Shown here piece by piece: positions 1-5,167 of a DNA stretch of 5,940 bases (the stretch's first letter is position 1; every line of letters begins with the position of its first letter). The notes beneath the pieces were generated by a model. That model was given only the letters and a program-made list of their open reading frames with translations, was not told where the DNA came from and searched no databases. The translations under genes were made by a program, and so were the position numbers. Location: the NCBI GenBank assembly GCA_900556515.1, contig USPH01000094.1, forward strand, positions 1-5,940, in the 5' to 3' direction. This DNA is from an uncultured Collinsella sp. (GTDB taxonomy: Bacteria > Actinomycetota > Coriobacteriia > Coriobacteriales > Coriobacteriaceae).

Positions 1-1
1 G

Positions 2-1840
2 ATTCGCCTCGCGCGCCGTAAGGTGCTCGCCCAGCAGCTGTACTGTATCGAGACGCTCGCTCGCGTCGACGTGCTGTGCCTCGACAAGACCGGAACGATC
101 ACCTCGGGCCGCATGGAGGTCGAGGGGACGTATCCCATCGCGCTCTCCGGCGGCGAGGGCGAGGCCCGTGGCGGCGTGGCGTCCGACGTGGCGGCGCTCG
201 ACCTCGCCCTCGCAGGCATCGCGCGCGCCACGGCGGGCGATGCGAACGAGACCTGCAAGGCGCTGCTCGCCCACTACGAGGGATCCCCGGCGGGGGAGGG
301 CCGGATCGTGCGCGCCATCCCGTTCTCGTCTGATAAGAAGTGGAGCGGGGCCGAGACGGAGCACGGCTCCTTCGTCATGGGCGCGGCGCAGTTCGTCCTC
401 ACGCCCGAGGTCTTCGCCGAGCACGAGCGGCGCGTCGCGGAGCTCGCCGACACCTGCCGCGTGCTCGTCGCGGCAGAGGTGGACGGATTCACGTCCGAGG
501 GCGACATCCTCGGCGTGCCGCGCCCCTTGGGCTTCGTCACCATTCGGGACGAGATCCGGGCCAGCGCGGCCGAGACCATCGGGTTCTTCAGGGAGCAGGG
601 TGTCACCCTGAACGTCATCTCAGGCGACGACCCGCGCACCGTGTCCTCGATCGCGCGGGTCGTGGGCATCCCGGGAGCCGGTGCCTACGTGGACGCCACG
701 ACGCTCGACACCCCCTCCAAGATCGATGCCGCCGCGGGCCGTTACCACGTATTCGGACGCGTCACCCCGCAGCAGAAGCGCGAGCTCGTGCAGGCGCTCA
801 AGCGCCGCGAGCACACCGTGGCCATGACGGGCGACGGCGTCAACGACGTGCTGGCGCTCAAGGAGGCCGACTGCTCCGTGGCCATGGCGGCCGGCTCCGA
901 TGCCGCGCGTAACGTGGCCGAGATCGTACTCGTCGACAACGACTTTGCCTCGATGCCCGCCGTGGTGGCCGAGGGCCGTCGCTCCATCAACAACCTGCAG
1001 CGTTCGGCCTCACTGTTCCTGACCAAGACGCTGTTCTCGATGGGCCTGGCGGCGCTGTGTATCGCGCTGCCGCCGTACCCCTTCGAGCCCATCCAGATGA
1101 CGCTCATTAACTTCTTCTGCGTCGGCGCGCCGGGCTTTGTGTTGGGCCTGGAGCCCAACAATGCTCGTGTGAAGGGTGCGTTTTTGAGCAACGTACTCAA
1201 GCGTGCACTGCCGGCGTCGATTGCGGTCATTTTGGCTGCGGCGCTCGATATCTTTGTGGCGCACGTGTTTGGCTTTAGCCAGCTCACGCTGTCTACGATG
1301 TGCCTGCTTACGTCGTGCGCGGCGAGCGTCAGCCTAATCTGGCGCATCTCGCAGCCTCTCACGCCCTTACGTGTGGTGCTCTTTGTGTTTGTAGTCGCCG
1401 GCATCCTGGTGGGCGTTATCGGATTCCCGGAGCTGCTTTCTATTGCCAACCTGTCGATGGGCCAGATGGTTATCTTGGCTGTTATCGTGGTCTTTACCTG
1501 CTCGGTGTTCTTTAAGCTCGCCACGATGATGGATTCGCTCAAGCCGCGTCGTCGTCATGCCGCAACTGGTTTTGGCCGCGGTGTGCGCGTCCGCCTGGGT
1601 CGCGGTGGCGGCAAGGTGAGCTCGACGGGCTCGACGGCCGAACGTTTTGCCAAGCGCGTCGCCGCCGACATGGCGCAGCGCCGCGAAGATCGCACCGCTC
1701 GCGAGGCCGAGGCCCGCGCACTCGAGGGCGTGGCCCAGGCCCAGCCCAAGAAAAAGAAGAGTACCGGAGCTAAGCGCTCTCGTGTGACCAAGTCCGCCCA
1801 AGGCATCAAAGTCTCGATGCCAAGCAAAAAGAAGAAGTAG
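2..1840 (+). CDS. P-type cation-transporting ATPase, CtpE-like (5' end missing)
   Basis: This is a P-type ATPase that uses ATP to move a cation across the cytoplasmic membrane. The reading frame is open to the left edge, so the actuator domain and first membrane helices lie outside; 612 residues remain. A GTG at 23 is not the start, because the codons before it (IRLARRK) belong to the same conserved stretch leading into the phosphorylation site. Visible landmarks are DKTGT with phospho-acceptor Asp at residue 28, the nucleotide-binding KWSG at 113-116, SGDD near 207, and the hinge TGDGVND at 276-282. Six hydrophobic helices lie between about 335 and 510. The segment after the first helix, with QMTLINFF and LEPN, resembles the CtpE group; CtpE of Mycobacterium has been linked to calcium uptake. 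The substrate here is therefore only a guess, with Ca2+ favoured. The last 100 residues are a basic low-complexity tail ending in KKKK, and codon usage changes sharply near 1135. Confidence 0.9.
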   Translation: MRLARRKVLAQQLYCIETLARVDVLCLDKTGTITSGRMEVEGTYPIALSGGEGEARGGVASDVAALDLALAGIARATAGDANETCKALLAHYEGSPAGEGRIVRAIPFSSDKKWSGAETEHGSFVMGAAQFVLTPEVFAEHERRVAELADTCRVLVAAEVDGFTSEGDILGVPRPLGFVTIRDEIRASAAETIGFFREQGVTLNVISGDDPRTVSSIARVVGIPGAGAYVDATTLDTPSKIDAAAGRYHVFGRVTPQQKRELVQALKRREHTVAMTGDGVNDVLALKEADCSVAMAAGSDAARNVAEIVLVDNDFASMPAVVAEGRRSINNLQRSASLFLTKTLFSMGLAALCIALPPYPFEPIQMTLINFFCVGAPGFVLGLEPNNARVKGAFLSNVLKRALPASIAVILAAALDIFVAHVFGFSQLTLSTMCLLTSCAASVSLIWRISQPLTPLRVVLFVFVVAGILVGVIGFPELLSIANLSMGQMVILAVIVVFTCSVFFKLATMMDSLKPRRRHAATGFGRGVRVRLGRGGGKVSSTGSTAERFAKRVAADMAQRREDRTAREAEARALEGVAQAQPKKKKSTGAKRSRVTKSAQGIKVSMPSKKKK

Positions 1841-1850
1841 CTACGCGCCC

Positions 1851-1898
1851 TGGCGATGTTGAATTGGTGCCTTGTTCCTGTGGGGCCGTGGCGATGTT
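1851..1898. repeat. 10-bp direct repeat pair TGGCGATGTT
   Basis: The 10-mer TGGCGATGTT occurs exactly at 1851-1860 and again at 1889-1898, 38 bp apart start to start, in the short gap between the ATPase gene and the zinc-ribbon gene. The second copy overlaps the proposed -10 region. It could be a pair of regulator-binding sites or chance. The repeat is seen directly; any function is a guess. Confidence 0.5.
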
Positions 1899-1903
1899 AT
1901 GCT
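1895..1903 (+). promoter_or_regulatory. Possible extended -10 promoter for the zinc-ribbon gene
   Basis: TGT followed by TATGCT (1898-1903) matches an extended -10 element, with 4 of 6 bases of the core hexamer. No good -35 is present: TTGTTC at 1872-1877 is 20 bp away and TTCCTG at 1875-1880 is 17 bp away but weak. A start near 1910 would give a leader of about 34 nt. I see no terminator hairpin between the ATPase stop at 1840 and this site, so read-through from the ATPase gene is also possible. Confidence 0.4.
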
Positions 1904-1933
1904 CTAACCTCGATTGTTTGAATTGCTTCGAAA

Positions 1934-1939
1934 AGAGGA
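1934..1939 (+). promoter_or_regulatory. Ribosome binding site that fixes the GTG start at 1944
   Basis: AGAGGA lies 4 nt before the GTG at 1944. It lies inside the longer reading frame that would begin at the TTG at 1914. Since the TTG has no comparable site upstream, the GTG is preferred. Confidence 0.7.
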
Positions 1940-1943
1940 TGCC

Positions 1944-3092
1944 GTGATCTGCCCGCATTGCCTTAAGACTATCGAGGACGGCGCCTCGTTCTGCCCCTAC
2001 TGCAACGCCTATGTGGGTCCGGGCGATGGTCCCGAGCACACCGAGTTCGTGTTCTGTGAGGGCTGCGGTGCCCGTCTTTCTCCGCATGATCGCACGTGCC
2101 CAAAATGCGGACGCCCTGCTCCGGGTATCCTCTCCGAGGACGCGGCCGCATCCGACCTGGCAGCGGGCCGCACGGCGGGCTTTCCGCGCCTAACGCAAGA
2201 GCAGATCGATACCGAGGTGCCTCATGCGCCCGCCTCGGCTGCCGCGGTTCTTTCGGACGCCGCCGATCCTAACGAGACCTGCGTGCTGCCGGCTTTCGAT
2301 AAGGATTTCGGTATCCCCAAGGTCGATATTCCCACGCCCGTTTCCCTGCATGACGATGCTCAAAAACCCAAGCGCAAGGTGCATCCCGACGAGGACGCCT
2401 ATCACAAGCACAAGCGTCATATCCCCAAGCCGCTCATCGTCATCGCGGTCCTTGCCGTCGTTTGCGGCGGTGCCTATTGGTTCGTGACGGCCGATCCCAT
2501 GGGTGTCATGCCTGCCTTCTACGACCAGTTTGGCCAGGCTGCGCAGACGACCTTCCCCACGCGCCAAAAGGGCGAGGCGACTGAGGACGATACCAAGCAG
2601 GACGATTCTGCCGAGGTGGTCCAGGAAGAAACTGTGCTCACCGATGATCAGCTCTATACCAGGCTCGACGGTCTGTATCAGACCATCGTGTCCTACGGTG
2701 ACGAGGACCAGATCGGCGAGGTCATCGATTCTTTTAACAATGGCTATCTTCGAACGCCACTGTCCACCCGTCAGGAGCTGTCGCAGAGTGCCTACGCCCT
2801 GCGCGACCAGATCAAAAAGACGCAAGATGAGCTCAACAACCTTAAGTATCAGGACGATACGGTCTATGCGGATGACATCGCCCACTTAAAGCAGCTTGCC
2901 GAGTGGATGTACGAGCGTGTCGACGTGATCTGTCAGAGCTGGGACATCTCGCTGGCCATTCCCGATGGTGAGTCGATGAGTTCCCACCAAAGCGATATCT
3001 TGGCGCCCATCGCACAGGGCGGCAACAGCGCGCTGAACCAGTACGACGCCAATGTGGGCTCCTGGAAGCCGCAGCAGCGTTCCCAAAATTAG
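1944..3092 (+). CDS. Double zinc-ribbon, single-pass membrane protein of unknown function
   Basis: I do not recognise a specific family for this 382-residue protein. It begins MICPHC and carries two Cys4 zinc ribbons: C3/C6 with C17/C20, and C38/C41 with C52/C55. A long linker of low predicted order follows, then a basic patch (KHKRHIPK) and one hydrophobic helix at about 164-182. There is no N-terminal signal peptide, so by the positive-inside rule the ribbons should be cytoplasmic and the C-terminal 200 residues outside. The outer part has an acidic linker (about 210-230, rich in D, E, T and Q) and then a mainly helical domain at about 234-345 with a possible short coiled coil around 276-303. 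The end is Gln/Asn/Ser-rich. Zinc ribbons of this type often mediate protein or nucleic-acid contacts, so a sensing or scaffolding role is possible. GTG is chosen as start from the AGAGGA before it. The gene lies 103 nt after the ATPase and seems to be its own unit. Confidence 0.75.
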   Translation: MICPHCLKTIEDGASFCPYCNAYVGPGDGPEHTEFVFCEGCGARLSPHDRTCPKCGRPAPGILSEDAAASDLAAGRTAGFPRLTQEQIDTEVPHAPASAAAVLSDAADPNETCVLPAFDKDFGIPKVDIPTPVSLHDDAQKPKRKVHPDEDAYHKHKRHIPKPLIVIAVLAVVCGGAYWFVTADPMGVMPAFYDQFGQAAQTTFPTRQKGEATEDDTKQDDSAEVVQEETVLTDDQLYTRLDGLYQTIVSYGDEDQIGEVIDSFNNGYLRTPLSTRQELSQSAYALRDQIKKTQDELNNLKYQDDTVYADDIAHLKQLAEWMYERVDVICQSWDISLAIPDGESMSSHQSDILAPIAQGGNSALNQYDANVGSWKPQQRSQN

Positions 3093-3124
3093 TTCGCCAT
3101 AGTCGGCATAACCTACGTGCGCAA

Positions 3125-3154
3125 TTGATGTAAGCGTATGCTTATTGCTACAAT
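3125..3154 (+). promoter_or_regulatory. Sigma-70-type promoter of the isomerase-TPR operon
   Basis: The -35 hexamer is TTGATG (3125-3130), the spacer is 18 bp, and the -10 hexamer is TACAAT (3149-3154). A TGC directly before the -10 supplies the extended -10 motif. The -10 matches consensus at 5 of 6 positions and the -35 at 4 of 6. Transcription would start near 3161, leaving a leader of about 33 nt. This is the clearest promoter in the window. Confidence 0.7.
3131..3144. repeat. Inverted repeat in the promoter spacer (possible operator)
   Basis: TAAGC and GCTTA form perfect 5-bp arms around the 4-bp centre GTAT, filling most of the spacer between the -35 and -10 boxes. A dyad in the spacer is a position where a repressor or a MerR-type activator could act. 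The 7-mer TATGCTT at 3138-3144 recurs at 3164-3170. No regulator gene is visible in the window, so operator function is speculative. Confidence 0.35.
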
Positions 3155-3180
3155 TCGTACAAATATGCTTTAAACGCACG

Positions 3181-3188
3181 AGGAAGGA
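3181..3188 (+). promoter_or_regulatory. Ribosome binding site of the isomerase gene
   Basis: AGGAAGGA lies 5 nt before the ATG at 3194. It is a strong, purine-rich Shine-Dalgarno sequence and settles this start codon. Confidence 0.85.
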
Positions 3189-3193
3189 ACCAC

Positions 3194-3736
3194 ATGTTTG
3201 GTTTTAAGAAAGAGCTCTACACGCCCGAGTATCAGCTTGCCGGCGACGAGTGCGCCGTTATCGAGACGTCGAAGGGTACCATCAAGGTCAAGTTTGACGG
3301 CGAGGGCGCTCCCATTCATGTCGCGAACTTCTGCGAGCTTTCCACGATGGGCTTCTATGATGGCCTTAAGTTCCATCGCTATGTGCCCGGTTTTGTCATC
3401 CAGGGCGGCGACCCCAATACCCGCGATATGTCCGGCGCCGACGTCGCCGCTGGTCTTGAGGGCCCCGACGGCATGCCCGGTACCGGTGGCCCCGGCTACT
3501 GCATCAAGGGCGAGTTTGCCACCAATCCGCGCAACAGCCATGTCGATGGTGCCCTTGCCATGGCACGCTCCATGGACCCCGATTCCGCGGGTTCGCAGTT
3601 CTACTTCTGCCTGGGCGCCCAGCATAACCTCGATTCCGGTTACACCGTCTTTGGTACCACGGTCGAGGGTCTCGATGTGATTTCGCAGCTGCGTGCCGGC
3701 GACGAGATCGTCCATGTCGAGATCGTTCACGAGTAA
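3194..3736 (+). CDS. Cyclophilin-type peptidyl-prolyl cis-trans isomerase
   Basis: This enzyme speeds cis-trans isomerisation of peptide bonds before proline and helps proteins fold. The 180-residue length is normal for a single-domain bacterial cyclophilin. The signature FHRYVPGFVIQGGDP is at 60-74, with R62, F67 and Q70 aligning to catalytic or substrate-pocket residues R55, F60 and Q63 of human cyclophilin A. SQF at 134-136 and LDSGYTVFG at 146-154 complete the fold. The Trp of human CypA that contacts cyclosporin is replaced by N145, and His126 by Y150; departures of this kind are common in bacterial cyclophilins and suggest weak cyclosporin binding. There is no signal peptide or membrane helix, so the protein should be cytoplasmic. 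It has its own promoter and heads an operon with the TPR gene, whose ribosome binding site overlaps this stop codon. The family call is secure; the client proteins are unknown. Confidence 0.95.
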   Translation: MFGFKKELYTPEYQLAGDECAVIETSKGTIKVKFDGEGAPIHVANFCELSTMGFYDGLKFHRYVPGFVIQGGDPNTRDMSGADVAAGLEGPDGMPGTGGPGYCIKGEFATNPRNSHVDGALAMARSMDPDSAGSQFYFCLGAQHNLDSGYTVFGTTVEGLDVISQLRAGDEIVHVEIVHE

Positions 3737-3742
3737 AGGGGA
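3736..3742 (+). promoter_or_regulatory. Ribosome binding site overlapping the isomerase stop codon
   Basis: AAGGGGA begins on the last base of the TAA stop of the isomerase gene and ends 5 nt before the TTG at 3748. This supports the TTG as the true start and suggests translational coupling of the two genes. Confidence 0.75.
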
Positions 3743-3747
3743 CTTCC

Positions 3748-5052
3748 TTGAATAGCCAGCTGATCCAACAGGGCCGCGCCGCTTACCGCGCGGGTGATTT
3801 TTCCGCTGCAGCCCAGATGCTTGGGGCGGCAAAGACTCCCGATGAGATTATGGGCGAGGCCGATCACCTTCGTGGCAACGCCTTGATGCACCTGGGCATG
3901 TATGCCGAGGCCGCCGAGGCTTATGCTGCCGCCCTCAACGACGGCACCTACGGCAAGCGCGGCGCGCTGCTCACCAACCGCGGCAAGGCGCTCGCCGCCG
4001 TGGGCGACTACACGACGGCCGCCCAGGCGTTCTCTGCTGCTACGCAGGATGCTTCCTATGCCACGCCGTTCAAGGCCTATCTGGGCCTGGGCAATGCGCT
4101 GTTCCAGTCGGGCGATTATGCCAACGCGGGTACTGCCTTCCGTCAGGCTGCCATCGACGGCGCCAATCCGGCTCCTGCCGCCGCACTGGGCGAGCTTGGT
4201 CGTTGCTTCATTAAGCTCGGCCGTCCGGCGGATGCCGTGGAGACCTACCGCACGGCTATCGACTTTGCCGGCCCCCGCGACGACACGCGTGCGCTCAACG
4301 CCGGCATGGGTCAGGCACTTTCTGCCGCCGGCCGCCCCTCCGACGCACTCGACGCCTTTAACGCCGCTACTGCCGATGGCATCTACCAGCTCACCTCCGA
4401 GCAGGCCGATGAGCTTGCCCGCGTGCACGATTCGCTTGCCGCGCTGTCTGCCCAGACGGCTATGGCCACGGCTCCGGCGCCCGCGATGGACGCTCCTGCC
4501 GTCGATCCGCTCGATCCTACGGGCGCGACCGGTCAGTTTATGCCCGATCCCTCGGACACCGGCTTCTTTACGCTGTCCGAGTCCGAGATGGTCCAGCAGG
4601 ACCGTCAGGATCGTAAGCAGGCCAAGGTCCGTCGTCGCCATCGCCACACGGGTCTCAAAGTCTTCATCGTGCTGCTTCTGCTCATTTTGATCGCCGCGGG
4701 CGGTCTGGGCTTTGCCTACACGCGCGGCTTTGGCTTCCCCTCGCAGGAGTCGGTTATCACCGATCTGTTCCAGGCTGCCGGCGACGGTGACACCGCAAAG
4801 GCCGAGTCTTGCCTGGCCTCGAGCCTGTCCGAGGACGCCAAATCGATGATCATCTCCTCGATTCCGCAGGGCGCCACCGTGTCCGTCGAGGGCATGGATC
4901 AGTCCATGACCGAGACGACCGCCAAGGTTAAGGCATCGCTGTCCAAGGGCGGCGAGCAGGAGTACACCGTCAAATTCGTGCGCTCTGACAACCATATCGG
5001 CTGGGCCGTTTCCTCGCTCGATATGGATTTCTCGGCTGCTGACAACCAGTAG
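3748..5052 (+). CDS. TPR-repeat, single-pass membrane protein with small extracytoplasmic domain
   Basis: This 434-residue protein begins at a TTG chosen for the strong Shine-Dalgarno 5 nt before it. Residues 1 to about 210 are Ala-rich helical pairs that read as about six tetratricopeptide repeats (near 3-30, 37-66, 71-101, 107-139, 142-174 and 180-209), with typical G-Y/F and A-F/Y positions such as GDYTTAAQAF and GDYANAGTAF. TPRs bind other proteins. A Pro/Ala/Asp-rich linker (about 236-290) leads to the basic patch KVRRRHRH, then one strongly hydrophobic helix at about 303-324. The remaining 110 residues should be outside. Their start, with a DLFQAAGDGDTAKAESCL pattern, resembles small DUF4878/NTF2-like domains, but that match is by eye. 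No signal peptide is seen, so the TPRs are cytoplasmic. The gene is co-transcribed with the isomerase and precedes mreB. A role as an envelope scaffold is plausible but unproven. Confidence 0.75.
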   Translation: MNSQLIQQGRAAYRAGDFSAAAQMLGAAKTPDEIMGEADHLRGNALMHLGMYAEAAEAYAAALNDGTYGKRGALLTNRGKALAAVGDYTTAAQAFSAATQDASYATPFKAYLGLGNALFQSGDYANAGTAFRQAAIDGANPAPAAALGELGRCFIKLGRPADAVETYRTAIDFAGPRDDTRALNAGMGQALSAAGRPSDALDAFNAATADGIYQLTSEQADELARVHDSLAALSAQTAMATAPAPAMDAPAVDPLDPTGATGQFMPDPSDTGFFTLSESEMVQQDRQDRKQAKVRRRHRHTGLKVFIVLLLLILIAAGGLGFAYTRGFGFPSQESVITDLFQAAGDGDTAKAESCLASSLSEDAKSMIISSIPQGATVSVEGMDQSMTETTAKVKASLSKGGEQEYTVKFVRSDNHIGWAVSSLDMDFSAADNQ

Positions 5053-5074
5053 TGACCTTATGGGATTTAGCTTT

Positions 5075-5107
5075 GCCCGGCGCTTCACCGCAAGTGAGGT
5101 GCCGGGC
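5075..5107. terminator. Strong hairpin, probable terminator of the isomerase-TPR operon
   Basis: The arms GCCCGGCGCTTCAC and GTGAGGTGCCGGGC pair over 14 bp (two G-T wobbles) around the 5-nt loop CGCAA, 22 nt after the TPR stop. The stem is GC-rich and very stable. The downstream side is TTGCGCTAG, not a run of T, and the other strand has no T-run either. It may therefore be a weak intrinsic terminator, an attenuator letting some transcription reach mreB, or an RNA-stabilising 3' structure. Confidence 0.55.
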
Positions 5108-5112
5108 TTGCG

Positions 5113-5129
5113 CTAGTATCATGAACTAG
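5113..5129. repeat. Short inverted repeat CTAGT/ACTAG upstream of mreB
   Basis: CTAGT (5113-5117) and ACTAG (5125-5129) are perfect 5-bp arms separated by 7 bp. The hexamer CTAGTA also recurs directly at 5113-5118 and 5126-5131, 13 bp apart. The element lies between the hairpin and the mreB ribosome binding site. It may be an operator, but it is short enough to be chance. Confidence 0.3.
5114..5119 (+). promoter_or_regulatory. Possible -10 element upstream of mreB
   Basis: TAGTAT matches TATAAT at 4 of 6 positions and sits just after the hairpin. No convincing -35 is present at 16-18 bp, where the sequence is part of the hairpin's 3' arm. An alternative is TTGCGC (5108-5113) with TAGTTT (5130-5135), spaced 16 bp. 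Either would make mreB partly independent of the upstream operon. The call is weak. Confidence 0.25.
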
Positions 5130-5157
5130 TAGTTTTCCAGCAATCATCCAACACATC

Positions 5158-5162
5158 AGGAG
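5158..5162 (+). promoter_or_regulatory. Ribosome binding site that selects the TTG start of mreB
   Basis: AGGAG lies 5 nt before the TTG at 5168 but 17 nt before the first ATG at 5180. The spacing favours the TTG as start codon. Confidence 0.7.
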
Positions 5163-5167
5163 TTGCG

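Noticed and set aside
23..25. GTG as start of the ATPase gene
   Set aside because: It lies inside a conserved stretch just before DKTGT, and the actuator domain that every P-type ATPase needs must lie upstream. The gene is cut by the window edge rather than short.
742..1542. A 266-codon minus-strand open frame opposite the ATPase
   Set aside because: The + strand frame carries all P-type ATPase motifs here; the minus-strand product is Ser/Thr/Arg-rich with no recognisable family.
1914..1916. TTG as start of the zinc-ribbon gene
   Set aside because: It would place the AGAGGA ribosome binding site inside the coding region and add ten residues before the first CPHC knuckle; the GTG at 1944 has ideal spacing.
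1841..1943. A terminator after the ATPase gene
   Set aside because: I looked for a stem followed by a T-run and found no inverted repeat longer than a few bases.
3902..4690. A 262-codon + strand frame inside the TPR gene
   Set aside because: It is an out-of-frame shadow, extremely rich in Arg, Pro, Ser and Ala, with no ribosome binding site.
3727..5088. A 453-codon open frame on the minus strand opposite the whole TPR gene
   Set aside because: It mirrors the TPR gene in a GC-rich sequence where the opposite frame rarely meets stops. Its translation is Gly/Arg/Leu-rich without domain motifs, and the + strand gene has TPRs, a membrane helix and a ribosome binding site.
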